Below the pieces are notes generated by a model. It did not search any database, was not told the DNA's origin, and saw only the letters and a program-made list of their open reading frames with translations. From Akkermansia muciniphila (GTDB lineage: Bacteria; Verrucomicrobiota; Verrucomicrobiia; Verrucomicrobiales; Akkermansiaceae), in NCBI RefSeq assembly GCF_040616545.1, contig NZ_CP156688.1:186001-250000 (forward strand): a stretch of DNA of 64,000 nucleotides, given 5' to 3'. Position numbers and translations under genes: made by a program. Shown here piece after piece: positions 42,883 to 55,404 of the stretch; position 1 is the stretch's first letter; every line of letters starts with the position of its first letter.

Positions 42883-42949
42883 CAGGCTCCCCTTCCTTGC
42901 GTAAATACCGGAATTCCCGCTGGACCATTTCAGAAAGCATTCTGCTGGC

Positions 42950-42974
42950 GCCCCGCCATACCGGGGCATTTTTC
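42950..42974 (+). terminator. Rho-independent terminator after the yqj-like trio
   Basis: Stem GCCCCG / CGGGGC with a 6-nt loop, followed by ATTTTTC. The rest of 42883-43231 shows no gene. Confidence 0.7.
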
Positions 42975-43231
42975 CCGCCCGGACTGCCTTGGCCGTGAAG
43001 GGAGGAGCTCCCAGGAACCGAAGAGTACAGCAGGCTGAAAAGGCGCGATCGGGAACGCGTTTTCTTCCGGTCTCCACAGTCTTCCGCCCCTCCCTTTTCC
43101 TTAAAACCGCGCTTCCTGCCGCGATCCTGGAAGAACGGGCGCACAGAAATCGTTTCCCTATCATTTTTTGCTGGTCATAAAAGCCCCGTTTTCGTTAGTA
43201 TGTAGCTTTATCAGTTTGCTGCATTCACAAC

Positions 43232-44314
43232 ATGAGCGAATACATTTTGCCCCACGTCGACGGATATCTTAAGCTTGGACAGGACTTTGACTGTTCCGAT
43301 ATCCACCTTGCCGTCAACAGCCGCCCCACCTGGCGCCGGTTCGGCCAGCTTCTCCCCATCTGGGAGGAAGCGCCAAATCTCACGCCCCAGGACACGGAAG
43401 TTCTGGCGCGGGGCTTTCTGGAAGACCCGGAATGGAACCGCCTCCAGCAGAGGGGGGACGTGGACTTTGCCTACGCCAACGACTTCGGCCGCTACCGGGC
43501 TTCCGTAGTCAAGCAGCGCCTGGGTTATGACATCTGCTTCCGTATCATCAACACGCGGGTGCGCACCATGGAGGAAATCGGCCTGCCGACGGAATACGTG
43601 ATACCCCTTACCCGCTACACCAACGGCCTCATTCTGGTGACGGGGTCCGTGGGTTCCGGTAAATCCACTACGCTGGCCTCCATCGTGGACTTCATCAACC
43701 AGGACCGCCACGACCACATCATCACGCTTGAAGACCCCATTGAATACCTGATCCCGTCCAAAAACTGCCACGTCAACCAGCGTGAAGTGCACAAGCACAC
43801 GGAATCCTTCGCCCGCGCGCTCCGCGGCGCGCTCCGTGAAGACCCTGACGTCATCATGGTGGGTGAAATGCGCGACCTGGAAACCATCTCCCTGGCGCTT
43901 ACGGCGGCAGAAACGGGCCACCTGGTGCTCGGCACCCTGCATACGGGTTCCGCAGCCCGCACGGTGGACCGCGTGCTGGACGTCTTCCCGGTGGAGCAGC
44001 GCGACCAGATCCGCATCATGGTCAGTGAATCCCTGCGCGGCATCATCTCCCAGCAGCTGGTTCCCAGGGCGGACGGCAACGGCCGCGCCCTGGCCATTGA
44101 AATGCTGGTCAATACGCCCGCCATTGCCAACTGCATCCGCGAAGGCAAGACCTTCATGATTCCCGGCTGCATCCAGACCGGGAAGGCCCAGGGCATGATC
44201 CTGATGGACGACTCCCTGAGAGCCCTGCACCAGGCAGGCCTCATCACCACGGACGACTGCCTCTTCCGCGCGGAAGACAAGACCATCATGAAATCCTTCC
44301 TGGGAATCAAGTAA
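43232..44314 (+). CDS. pilT: PilT-like type IV pilus retraction ATPase (first copy)
   Basis: The product has 360 residues. N-terminal domain: CSDIHLAVNSRPTWRRFG. Walker A is TGSVGSGKSTT, the Asp-box region is HIITLEDPIEYL, Walker B is VIMVGEMRDLETI, and the His-box is LGTLHTGSAARTVDR. The AIRNLIRE helix of canonical PilT is replaced by IANCIREGK, as in many relatives. The ATPase drives pilus retraction, which in type IV systems powers twitching and DNA uptake. It is followed by a second PilT-type gene after 26 bp, a duplication. The start has no strong ribosome-binding site. Confidence 0.9.
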   Translation: MSEYILPHVDGYLKLGQDFDCSDIHLAVNSRPTWRRFGQLLPIWEEAPNLTPQDTEVLARGFLEDPEWNRLQQRGDVDFAYANDFGRYRASVVKQRLGYDICFRIINTRVRTMEEIGLPTEYVIPLTRYTNGLILVTGSVGSGKSTTLASIVDFINQDRHDHIITLEDPIEYLIPSKNCHVNQREVHKHTESFARALRGALREDPDVIMVGEMRDLETISLALTAAETGHLVLGTLHTGSAARTVDRVLDVFPVEQRDQIRIMVSESLRGIISQQLVPRADGNGRALAIEMLVNTPAIANCIREGKTFMIPGCIQTGKAQGMILMDDSLRALHQAGLITTDDCLFRAEDKTIMKSFLGIK

Positions 44315-44340
44315 CCTTTAATCTTTGACACACTCCTGTT

Positions 44341-45435
44341 ATGGCTGTTATCGACCAATACTTTAAATATCTCGTAGAAGCCGGCGGCTCCGACCTTCAC
44401 CTCAGCGAAGGCCAGCCTCCGAAAATCCGCGTCAACGGGACTATCTCCGCCATTTCCGACGAGAATCTGGAAGGCCAGTCGTTCAAAAACCTTCTCGCGG
44501 AAATCTGTGACCCCCAGGCCTTCCAGAAATACCTGGAGGAAGGGGACCTGGACTTTGCCTATGAAATGGATGAAACCTCCCGCTTCCGCTGCAACTACTT
44601 CAGGCAGCAGCACGGCCTGGGAGCCGTTTTCCGTCTCATTCCCACCAAGATCGCCACGCTGGAAGAACTGGGCGTGCCCACCGTGGTGAAGGAATTCGCC
44701 CACATGAGGTCCGGCCTGGTGCTGGTCACGGGCCCCACGGGTTCCGGTAAATCCACTACCCTGGCCGCCATCATTGACTATATCAACAGCAATCAGTCAC
44801 GGCACATCATCACCGTGGAGGAACCTATCGAATTCGTCCACCCCAATAAAAAATCCATCGTTACCCAGAGGGAGGTGCCCCTCCAGACGCCCTCCTTCGC
44901 GGACGGTCTGCGGGCTTCCCTTCGTGAAGACTCGGACATTGTGCTGGTGGGTGAAATGCGCGACCTGGAAACCATCTCCCTGGCCCTTACGGCGGCGGAA
45001 ACCGGCCTTCTGGTGTTCGGCACCCTGCACACCAACAACGCCAGTAAGACGATTGACCGTATTATTGACGTCTTCCCGTCCGACCAGCAATCCCAGGTGC
45101 GCACCATGCTTGCGGGTTCCATCCGCGGCGTGGTGGCCCAGCTCCTGATGAAGCGCAGCGACAAGCCGGGACGCGTAGCCGTCAATGAAATCCTCTTTGC
45201 CACGCCCGCCGTGGCGAGCATCATCCGTGAAGGCGCCACGCAGAAAATCCCGGACGTCATCGTGGGCGGAAAATCCATGGGCATGCAATTCATGGATGAC
45301 GCCATCTGGCAAAAACTCCAGCAGGGCATCGTCTCTCCGGAGGAGGCCTACATGAAGTGCATTGAAAAGAAGAGGTTCCGCAACTTCCTTCCTCCGGAAT
45401 CCGTCCGTCTGGCAGACTCCGGCGGCGGAAACTAG
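44341..45435 (+). CDS. pilT: PilT-like type IV pilus retraction ATPase (second copy)
   Basis: The product has 364 residues. It shares the plan of the preceding gene (GGSDLHLSEGQPPKIRVNG, Walker A TGPTGSGKSTT, HIITVEEPIEFVH, Walker B IVLVGEMRDLETI, FGTLHTNNASKTIDR). VASIIREGATQKI near the end is the conserved PilT C-terminal helix. The two copies differ in N-terminal domain sequence, so they probably have distinct jobs, such as PilT and PilU in other bacteria; the second looks closer to the canonical PilT. It is the middle gene in pilT-pilT-parvulin. Confidence 0.93.
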   Translation: MAVIDQYFKYLVEAGGSDLHLSEGQPPKIRVNGTISAISDENLEGQSFKNLLAEICDPQAFQKYLEEGDLDFAYEMDETSRFRCNYFRQQHGLGAVFRLIPTKIATLEELGVPTVVKEFAHMRSGLVLVTGPTGSGKSTTLAAIIDYINSNQSRHIITVEEPIEFVHPNKKSIVTQREVPLQTPSFADGLRASLREDSDIVLVGEMRDLETISLALTAAETGLLVFGTLHTNNASKTIDRIIDVFPSDQQSQVRTMLAGSIRGVVAQLLMKRSDKPGRVAVNEILFATPAVASIIREGATQKIPDVIVGGKSMGMQFMDDAIWQKLQQGIVSPEEAYMKCIEKKRFRNFLPPESVRLADSGGGN

Positions 45436-45462
45436 GCCGGCCCCCCCTTCCCTGTTCCACCC

Positions 45463-46536
45463 ATGTCCCCCACTGGAAAATTCACGTTCAAGCTCGTGAT
45501 CTATGGAGTGTTCCTGCTCTATCTGGTGGGGGATCTGTTTCTCTGGCACGGCTTCCTGGCCGGCAGGATGGACGCCTACCTGAAACCCATGCCGGGACCG
45601 CCCGGAGACAACTCCGCCCGGATTGCGGAAGTATACGGTGAGCCCCTCACGGCCAACCAGCTCTCCAGAAGAGTGACGGAACTCCGGCTCCTGCGCCAGC
45701 CTCCCGTGCTGGACATGGACGGCGGCATCAGGCTTACCCATGAGCTGGATACAGCAGGCGACCTTACCCCGCGGGCCCGGTACGACCTGATTTCCTCCTC
45801 CCTCCTGCGGCTGAAAACCAGGGTGAACGACCTTCAGCTCCCCAACCGCAACGCGGAGGCCGCGCGCGCCGTGGAACAGATACGTTCCCGCTTTGACGGA
45901 AACACGGAACAATACCTGAAAACCCTGCACGACCAGAAAATGACGCAGGAACAGCTTCAGGAAAAAATAGCGGCGCGGCTCAAGCAGACGGAACAGCTCT
46001 ACCGGGCAACGGCCCAGGCGGCGGATCCTCCGGACGAAGACCTGAAGGCGTATTACGGCCTGATCCGGGACCAGCTTAAAGCCCCTGACCTCCGCAAAAC
46101 CCGGCACATCTTCCTGGCGACCCTGCACAAGGACGGTGCCCAGGTCAAACAAGCGGCGGAAACGCTGCTGGCGCGCCTGCAATCAGGAGAAGCCTTCTCC
46201 CGGCTTGCCAGGGAATTCAGTGAAGACGAGCGTTCCGCCCCCGCAGGCGGAGAGCTGGGCTGGGTGAACCCGGCCCGCGCGGCGGAGACACTGGGGCTGG
46301 ACCTGGCGGGCGTTCCTGATGATAAGCCCGTGCTTATTAAAAGCAGGTGGGGATGGCACATCGTGGAAGCATCCCCCGTCAAAAAAGGAGCCATTCCCCC
46401 CTATGAAGAAGCTCTCCCGGCCCTGAAAAATGCGGCCCAAAGTCTCAGAAAAGCACAGGCCGTGGGCCTGTACATGGACGGCCTGCTTGAAGAAGGCCAC
46501 CTCAGGAACCGTATTCGGAACAAAGAGGGGAATTAA
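45463..46536 (+). CDS. Membrane-anchored parvulin-type peptidyl-prolyl isomerase
   Basis: The product has 357 residues. A single N-terminal membrane span (FKLVIYGVFLLYLVGDLFLW) anchors a periplasmic part. A SurA-like N-terminal chaperone region (about 45-190) precedes a parvulin domain at about 205-305: RKTRHIFLATL, EAFSRLAREFSED, GGELGWVNPARAAE and KSRWGWHIVEASP. It is expected to assist folding of outer-membrane or secreted proteins. It lies 27 bp after the second pilT. Partners such as Bam or pilus secretins are possible clients. Confidence 0.88.
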   Translation: MSPTGKFTFKLVIYGVFLLYLVGDLFLWHGFLAGRMDAYLKPMPGPPGDNSARIAEVYGEPLTANQLSRRVTELRLLRQPPVLDMDGGIRLTHELDTAGDLTPRARYDLISSSLLRLKTRVNDLQLPNRNAEAARAVEQIRSRFDGNTEQYLKTLHDQKMTQEQLQEKIAARLKQTEQLYRATAQAADPPDEDLKAYYGLIRDQLKAPDLRKTRHIFLATLHKDGAQVKQAAETLLARLQSGEAFSRLAREFSEDERSAPAGGELGWVNPARAAETLGLDLAGVPDDKPVLIKSRWGWHIVEASPVKKGAIPPYEEALPALKNAAQSLRKAQAVGLYMDGLLEEGHLRNRIRNKEGN

Positions 46537-46548
46537 TACCTTATTTTC

Positions 46549-47601
46549 ATGAAACCCCCTGCCTTTATTCCGGGCATCTCACTTATCCGAATCATCCTGT
46601 GCCTGATGATCTGCCTTTTCCACTGGACATGGCGGTCTCCCGCGGGAGGCGGCGTGGGTGTGGACTGGTTCATTATCCTGTCCGGTTTTTTAATGATGTT
46701 CACGCTGAAGAAGGAAAAATTCAGCATCTCCTCCTTCTATATCTCCAAATTTGCCCGCCTGTGGCCGTTATTGTTCACAGCCTTCCTCTTATCGGCCCTC
46801 CTGTCCTGCAAAAGCCATTTTAACTTCAATAACCTGGTCAGCGTCCTTATCGCCTCATTCGGCGGCAATCAATTCGTATACCAATACACGGGCGACAATT
46901 ATCCTTTATGGTACATGAAGATTGAAATCCTCATGGTGCTTTGTTTCCCCCTGGTGGCATATGGACGGAAATACCTCCTCCTGATGCTGGCGCTGAGTTT
47001 TGCAGCCGCGCTGGCCTGCATTTTCTTTCAGGAACCGGGTAAACAGCTTTATGCCTATTTTCCCTACCGTCTATGGCAGTTTCTTGCAGGTTGCTATGCA
47101 GCACAGCTTTATAAAAAACACGCGCGTTTCTTTTCGTGGAGCCCGGTCATATTTGCTTGCGGAACACTGTATCTTCTCTATCAGACATTCATCGGGACAT
47201 TCTTGATTGGAGAAGAAAATATATCCATGGGTTTTCTCCTGCCGGACACGCTGATAGCCGTCCTGACCATTTCCAGTGCATGTTCCATGGAAAAATTTAA
47301 CGCGCCGCGGTTCATAAAAATCCCGTCCGGCGTCATTCATCTGGTTAATCAGGCAAGCCTTCTGACCTACGCCATTTTTCTGCTGCATATCCCCGTTCTG
47401 AACTTCATGCAGTATATTTGGACGCAATACCGCTATGGGACATATTCCCCACTCTTCTGGCTCCTCTCGTGCCTGTTGTTGATCGTGGTTGGAATCATCC
47501 TGCATTACGGCATTGAACAGCCATGCGGCAAATGGCTCTCTTCAAGACTGAAACGGTCATTCTCCCTCCTCCGGAACTATAAAAATATTCCCCGGTATTG
47601 A
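46549..47601 (+). CDS. Acyltransferase family 3 membrane protein
   Basis: The product has 350 residues with about ten hydrophobic segments. The N-terminal stretch SLIRIILCLMICLFHWTWR carries the conserved His of acyltransferase-3 enzymes. GVDWFIILSGFLMMFTL and YISKFARLWPLLFTAFLL are further signatures. Such proteins O-acetylate cell-surface sugars. The sequence is richer in A and T than its neighbours, suggesting later arrival. It lies 12 bp after the parvulin gene and 220 bp before the tRNA-Ala, near the O-antigen-like polymerase and kdsB, which supports a role in surface polysaccharide decoration. Confidence 0.83.
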   Translation: MKPPAFIPGISLIRIILCLMICLFHWTWRSPAGGGVGVDWFIILSGFLMMFTLKKEKFSISSFYISKFARLWPLLFTAFLLSALLSCKSHFNFNNLVSVLIASFGGNQFVYQYTGDNYPLWYMKIEILMVLCFPLVAYGRKYLLLMLALSFAAALACIFFQEPGKQLYAYFPYRLWQFLAGCYAAQLYKKHARFFSWSPVIFACGTLYLLYQTFIGTFLIGEENISMGFLLPDTLIAVLTISSACSMEKFNAPRFIKIPSGVIHLVNQASLLTYAIFLLHIPVLNFMQYIWTQYRYGTYSPLFWLLSCLLLIVVGIILHYGIEQPCGKWLSSRLKRSFSLLRNYKNIPRY

Positions 47602-47774
47602 TGTTTTTCAGAGAACCTGCTGAAACCCCATCCTGTACTCCTCCATGAACTTATCCGGAGTAAAAAATCTTCTTCATGCCTGCTCGCATTTATAATCATC
47701 CGTGAAAAAATGTAAAAACAGGCCAGTCAGCAAATTTGATTCCCGGCTTATTCGCCACACGTTAAGAATTACGC

Positions 47775-47803
47775 TTGCTTTTGGAAAAGAGATCGACTAG
47801 ATT
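47775..47803 (+). promoter_or_regulatory. Promoter of the tRNA-Ala gene
   Basis: TTGCTT (47775-47780), a 17-bp spacer, then TAGATT (47798-47803). The tRNA starts 19 nt downstream of the -10 box. Confidence 0.65.
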
Positions 47804-47821
47804 CCCTCCGGTATTTCCCAT

Positions 47822-47897
47822 GGGGTATTAGCTCAGTTGGTAGAGCGTCTCGTTCGCAATGAGAAGGTCAGGGGTTCGAATCCCCTATACTCCACCA
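47822..47897 (+). tRNA. tRNA-Ala (anticodon CGC)
   Basis: Full cloverleaf of 76 nt. Acceptor GGGGTAT pairs with ATACTCC (one G-T pair), and ACCA is encoded. The anticodon stem TCTCG/TGAGA holds the loop TTCGCAA, giving anticodon CGC, which decodes GCG (Ala). The T-arm is AGGGG-TTCGAAT-CCCCT. Confidence 0.94.
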
Positions 47898-47949
47898 TCC
47901 ATCTCTTTTTCCCGCCATTGCTTCATATGCGGGAATCACGGGCAGCCCT

Positions 47950-49497
47950 ATGAATGGTAATTTATTTAAAATTGTACTGATTTCAGTCGTTGCCATTCTC
48001 CTTGCCATTATAGGTGGCGTCATGTCGGCTGACGGAGACCCCTTTTCCATTGCCCTGGCGGTTTCCCCCTTCGTCCTGGCCGGGCTGTACCTGATGAAGG
48101 AAAAAGTGTGGTACCTGTGGATATGGCTGCCCATTCTTTTCCTGCCTGTAGGGCAGATGGGGGACTACGCCCCTCTCTTTATATACACCATCACCATTCC
48201 CTTCTATCTGTGGAATGTTATGATCAAGCGTTCATCCCTGACATGGAATTCCATTGCTCTGCAGGATGCTGTCATTCTTGTGATCTTCATGCACGTGGCC
48301 TATATCTTCCTGAGCCATCCCTTCGGGCTGGGGCTGAATGTGCTGGAAGACTATTACGGAGGCAAGGGATACATCCTGTTCCTTCAGGCCCTGATTGCCT
48401 ACCTCTGCCTTTCCTCCTTGAAGACCACCAGCCATGAATTCGGCAGGGTGCTGCAATGGGCTGTTTTCCTGACGGTTCTTTTTACGCTGATCGCGACGGC
48501 CCGGAATATTCTCTCCCCCGATTCCGCCGGAGCGGATCCGGCGGTAGCCGCTGCCACTGCCAGTTCCGGCCAGGAAGACACCCGGCAGGGCACCTTCCTT
48601 CTCATTTCCCAGCTGGTGGTCCAACTGGTCATCATCAACTACTCCATATGGCAGATGGTCAAGCGTCCCTGGCGTGCGGGCCTCCTCCTGCTGGGGCTGG
48701 CCGGAGCCATGCTCAGCGGCTTCCGCAACATGATGGCCCAGTTACTGCTCCTGTTCTTCCTCGTCTCCCTGATTTACAGGAGATGGGTATCCTGCATTCT
48801 GATCCCCATTTTTGGACTGGTCATTCTTCTGATTATGTCCTCGGCAGGAGCTCTTCATTCCCTTCCCTTCGGCATTCAACGCACCCTCTCCGCCTTGCCT
48901 TTCCTGGACGTCAACGTACAAGCCCGCATGGATGCGGAGGGTTCCACGAACTGGCGTCTTGAAATGTGGCAATGGGCGCTCGACGATCGCGAACACTTCA
49001 TCCAGGACAAAGTATTCGGAGACGGATTCTCACGGGATATCAGCATCGTAAAAGCCAACATTTATGAAGAGGCCTACAACCTCTCGCAGGACCAGACGTC
49101 CTTTGCCTGGAACGGTATATGGCACAGCGGGCCCATCTCTACCATTCAAACGCTCGGTTACGTGGGGCTGACCTTATATACCATCCTGTCCGTCATCGGC
49201 ATGACCTATGCATGGATTGTCAGCAGAATCTACCGCGACCACCAGTACAAACTGGGAATCCTGTACGTTTCAACCCTCTACATCATCAAGCCGCTTACCT
49301 TCTTCTTTCTCTTCGGGGACAGTGTCACCATTGCGCAGGACATCATTTCTCTGGGCATCATCAAGGTATTATTCTCTTGCGCCAAAAAGGAAGGGCTCTA
49401 CGTACCCCTCCACGTACGCAGGGAATACATGCCGCTTATCATCCGGAAGACGGTGGAAAAACCTCAAATAGCGGGAACTCCCGCCATTTCCGGCTGA
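47950..49497 (+). CDS. O-antigen polymerase/ligase-like membrane protein
   Basis: The product has 515 residues and about 11 membrane spans with a large hydrophilic loop, the layout of Wzy/WaaL-type proteins that polymerise or attach surface glycans in the periplasm. SGFRNMMAQLLLLFFLVSL precedes the loop, and NWRLEMWQWALDDREHFI lies inside it, as in the Wzy_C-like group. The C-terminal part is TLGYVGLTLYTILSVIGM and a hydrophilic end. The identity as polymerase or ligase cannot be settled from sequence. It lies 53 bp after tRNA-Ala and precedes kdsB. Confidence 0.8.
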   Translation: MNGNLFKIVLISVVAILLAIIGGVMSADGDPFSIALAVSPFVLAGLYLMKEKVWYLWIWLPILFLPVGQMGDYAPLFIYTITIPFYLWNVMIKRSSLTWNSIALQDAVILVIFMHVAYIFLSHPFGLGLNVLEDYYGGKGYILFLQALIAYLCLSSLKTTSHEFGRVLQWAVFLTVLFTLIATARNILSPDSAGADPAVAAATASSGQEDTRQGTFLLISQLVVQLVIINYSIWQMVKRPWRAGLLLLGLAGAMLSGFRNMMAQLLLLFFLVSLIYRRWVSCILIPIFGLVILLIMSSAGALHSLPFGIQRTLSALPFLDVNVQARMDAEGSTNWRLEMWQWALDDREHFIQDKVFGDGFSRDISIVKANIYEEAYNLSQDQTSFAWNGIWHSGPISTIQTLGYVGLTLYTILSVIGMTYAWIVSRIYRDHQYKLGILYVSTLYIIKPLTFFFLFGDSVTIAQDIISLGIIKVLFSCAKKEGLYVPLHVRREYMPLIIRKTVEKPQIAGTPAISG

Positions 49498-49594
49498 CCA
49501 CGGCGCCGCCCCTCCGGAAAAACGGGCGCCCCTGATGCTTGAGGCTGGACTAATTCAGGGGGAATTGCTACCTTTCGGGGCGTTTCCTCTTTCC

Positions 49595-51963
<2,369 letters not shown>

Positions 51964-51980
51964 CCGTTCATTGATCCCAG

Positions 51981-52014
51981 GGCCTTTTCCGGAATGATCA
52001 TTCCGGAAAAGGCC
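51981..52014 (+). terminator. Perfect palindrome after pyrG
   Basis: A 34-bp perfect inverted repeat beginning GGCCTTTTCCGGAATGA, without loop bases. It has only a weak T-rich tail, so it may be a terminator or a protein site. Confidence 0.6.
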
Positions 52015-52028
52015 TTCTCTCTCCAGGC

Positions 52029-53591
52029 ATGTTCACGGACCTCCTCGTCATCGCCGTCTACTTTCTGGCTATCTTCTGCATCGGCATCTATGCGGGACGA
52101 AAGCAGAACTCCCTGACGGATTATGCCCTGGGGAACCGCTCCCTGCCCTGGTGGGCCATCCTGGCCTCCATCCTGGCGGCGGAAATCAGCGCGGCTACCT
52201 TCCTGGGCGCTCCGGGAGAAGGCTACCATACGCGCAACTTCACGTATGCCCAGCTCTGTATCGGCACCATTCTGGGCCGCATCATCGTAGGCAAGCTCTT
52301 TCTGAAACCCTACTATGACTACAAGGTGGTCTCCATCTATGAATACCTGGAGAAACGGTTCGGGCTCCTGACCCGCCGCACGGCCTCCATGGTCTTCCTG
52401 GTCAGCCGCGTGCTGGCCAGCGGAACCAGGCTATACTTTGCGGGCATTCTCCTGGTCATTGCCTATCAATTCATGACGGGCGCCACGGCGGACTCCAATC
52501 AAATTGTCCTGCTCTACATCGGGGCGCTGGTCGCCATCTCCATTGCCACTACCATTTACACGGCCATAGGCGGTTTGAAAGCCGTCGTCTGGACGGACGT
52601 ACTCCAGGCCGTCGTACTCGGCGTCTCCATGCTCTCCGCCCTGTGGGTCCTCTTCTCCCACATCCCCGGAGGATGGGCCTCCATCTCCGCCTCCATGAAC
52701 GGCGCTGACGACTGGAAATTCTTCTCCTGGGGAACGAAGGAAGGCCTGGACTTCCTGCAGCAGTGTACCCATATCCTGGGCCAGGAATACACGGTATGGG
52801 CGGCTTTCCTGGGGGCCACCTTCATCACCATGGCTACGCATGGAACGGACCAGGACATGGTGCAGCGCATGCTGGCGGCAAAAACAGAAAAAGGCGGCAC
52901 GCGGGCCGTCATCGTTTCCGGTTTGCTGGACTTCCCCATCGTCATCGTCTTCCTGTTCACGGGCATACTCCTTTATGTCTTTTACCAAACCACGCCCGCA
53001 GCCCTCCCCGCGGACACGCCCCAGCTTCACGTCTTCCCCTATTTCATCATCCATGAACTTCCCAACGGCATCCGCGGGCTGCTGATCGCCGGATTGCTGG
53101 CAACCGCCATGGGCTCCCTCTCCACGGCTCTCAACTCTCTGGCGACCACCGCCACCAAGGACTGGTACCAGGGGGTATTCAAACCGGAAGCCACGGAACG
53201 GGAACTTCTCCGGTGCGTACGCTGGGGAACGGCGGGCTTCTCCCTGCTGCTCATTCTGGTGGGGTCCATCACGGCTTGGTACGTGGTGCACCATCCGGAC
53301 GTCCGCATCATTCAAATAGCCCTGGGCATCTTCGGCTACACCTACGGCTCCCTGCTCGGCATTTTCCTGCTGGGAATGCTCACGCGCACCAGGGGAAACG
53401 ACAGGGGAAACATCATTGCCATGGCAGCGGGCTTCCTGGTCATCGCCCTCCTGACGGAGCTCATCCCCCTCCCCGCCGGTTGGAAACAATATATTCCGGA
53501 AATAGCGTTTCCCTGGCGCGTGACGATCGGCACCCTGGTTACCTTTGCCGTTGGTTTCGTCTTCAGAAGCCGGCACCTCTCCGCACGCTGA
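52029..53591 (+). CDS. Sodium:solute symporter (SSS family)
   Basis: The product has 520 residues with about 13 membrane spans. SSS signatures include YFLAIFCIGIYAGRKQNSL at the start, LPWWAILASILAAEISAATF and FLGAPGEGYH in the first spans, and LIAGLLATAMGSLSTALNSL in the core, which typically binds Na+. The substrate (sugar, amino acid or osmolyte) is not evident; the family includes sialic acid and glucose carriers. The start is 15 bp after the pyrG palindrome. It ends 55 bp before the left arm of the inverted repeat. Confidence 0.92.
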   Translation: MFTDLLVIAVYFLAIFCIGIYAGRKQNSLTDYALGNRSLPWWAILASILAAEISAATFLGAPGEGYHTRNFTYAQLCIGTILGRIIVGKLFLKPYYDYKVVSIYEYLEKRFGLLTRRTASMVFLVSRVLASGTRLYFAGILLVIAYQFMTGATADSNQIVLLYIGALVAISIATTIYTAIGGLKAVVWTDVLQAVVLGVSMLSALWVLFSHIPGGWASISASMNGADDWKFFSWGTKEGLDFLQQCTHILGQEYTVWAAFLGATFITMATHGTDQDMVQRMLAAKTEKGGTRAVIVSGLLDFPIVIVFLFTGILLYVFYQTTPAALPADTPQLHVFPYFIIHELPNGIRGLLIAGLLATAMGSLSTALNSLATTATKDWYQGVFKPEATERELLRCVRWGTAGFSLLLILVGSITAWYVVHHPDVRIIQIALGIFGYTYGSLLGIFLLGMLTRTRGNDRGNIIAMAAGFLVIALLTELIPLPAGWKQYIPEIAFPWRVTIGTLVTFAVGFVFRSRHLSAR

Positions 53592-53646
53592 ATGGAACTT
53601 CCTCCTTCCCCTGCGGGAAGTATCCCAAAGGGCCCCCTAAGCCTAC

Positions 53647-55404
53647 TGCCTCCGCCAGTAGAGCTGCGTGTAAAGCCCATCCCATCCATCCACCTCACTC
53701 TTCCCTCCTTGCGCCTGGGCGCAAAAAAGCGCCGCTCCCCCCTCTCTGTCCGGGAAAGCGGCGCTGGTCAGACTCTTCTTCTCTCTCTTCTGTTCTTCCT
53801 CTCTCCTACACCTCCTCGGGAGACAGCCAACGGAAGGACACGATGTTGAACTTCCTCCCAAACGCCTTGTTCACCGCGCTCAGCTCCGTCTCCTCCAGGG
53901 CGCCGCTCTTCATGTTGATCTTCTTGACCGGTGTTTCCGGGCTGTTGACCGGGTCCACGTAGTTGATCCCCCTCTGCACCACCGCCTCGCACCACGCGCG
54001 CGACAGCACCACCCCCTCGCGGCTGGTCAGCTCCCCGTAGGCCCGGATCGTAAACGTATCGTCACGCGTCGTCAGAATGTTGCCTAGTACTGCCAGCACG
54101 TCGGACTGGATCAGGTAGCCGGGAGCCGCCGTATACACCGACCCCTTGGCCGCGTCCTGGTTCGGGTACCCTCCCTTGGGCGTGATGACCATGTCGGAGA
54201 GTTCGTCAAACGTGCTGTTGATGGAGCTTTCGTCAATAGCCGCCTGAAGCGCCCCCTTCACCCCCATCTCCCCGCTCTGCAGGCGGCGGTTGACAAAGTC
54301 GGACATGTTCAGGAAGGGCCCCCTCTTCTTGACCTCCTTGACCATGTTCTGGGCCAGGGACTTGATCTGGGAGTCGCTGAGCGTTCTGAGGTCCGACCAC
54401 GCCATGGCCTCCCCGTCCGGGATGCCCTGCGTGACCCCCACCGAGCCGTAGTCGTCCACGTGGGACTTGTCGCTGCTGGCCACCCCGAAGCGGGAGAAGG
54501 CCGTCTGGCTGTTGCTGAGCACGGAGGGCATGCCGCTCCTGGAGTAGAGGAGCTTTCTCTTTTTCAGCCCCAGCAGGGTGGCCTCCCAGGCGCGCTGGGA
54601 GGTGGAGTTGACGTTGAAGCCTCCGGCCACGGTGAGGTACTTGCCGGCCTGCTTGTAGCCCTCGTCGGCCCTGGAGAGTTCGTCCACGACGGCTTCGGCG
54701 GGCTTGCCCTGGAGGTCCGGGACGAAGCGCCTGTTGGCAATGCCTGCGGCCTTGTTGGAGGAGGCGTCCGTGGAGAAGGCTTCCTTCAGGACGGTTTTGA
54801 GTTCTTCCTTGCCCGTGCCGCCGATGCTGGAGGGGCGGGAGGCCAGGGAGGAGGCAAACCAGGAGTCCCAGAGGGCGTCGTTGATCATCAGGCCGTGGTC
54901 CCAGAAGTCCCCCAGGGAGGCGTCTCCCATGATTTCATTGTGGGAGAAGACCTTGTCCGGGGGGAGCATGGGGTCGGCAAAGGCGTTGCCGATACCCACG
55001 CCCGGAACGCCGGACTGGTAGGCGAAGCGCTTGGCGATGGCCGCCTTGGAGTCGGTCTTGTACCATCCCGGGGTGAGGCGGCATCCGGCAAAGCCCGCCA
55101 GGCTGGAGGGCTGCTGGAAGGGGAGTTCAGCGGCCACGATCTTGTTGACCTGCTCGGCGCCCGGTCCGCCGAAGGGGGAGAGCCTGGTGCCGTCGTTGGA
55201 GAGGATGTTGGAGATGGTGATGGGGAAGAAGTCGCTGTTGGCGTTCTTGACTTCAAACTGGTAGGGGCTGTAGAGGCGTCCGAGCTCGGATGCGGTGGGC
55301 ATCTGCCCGCCCCAGAAGAGGGGGCTGGAGTGCTGCCAGGTCTTGGCGCGGTAGTCCTTGCCTTCGGGGTAGGCCCCAATGACCGGAGGCTTGCCCCATT
55401 TGAT
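53647..55404 (-). repeat. Left arm of 1,758-bp inverted repeat
   Basis: Complement of 61143-59386; a left position x corresponds to right position 114790 minus x. I see no mismatch across the coding or 3' non-coding parts I compared, and the sequence differs just outside at 53646/61144 and 55405/59385. The arm holds the 3' 1,599 bp of the Verru_Chthon gene and its terminator. Confidence 0.93.
53723..53765 (-). terminator. Terminator of the full-length cassette gene
   Basis: On the minus strand AGCGCCGCT pairs with AGCGGCGCT across a 20-nt loop, followed by TTTTTTG. It lies inside the inverted repeat. Confidence 0.88.
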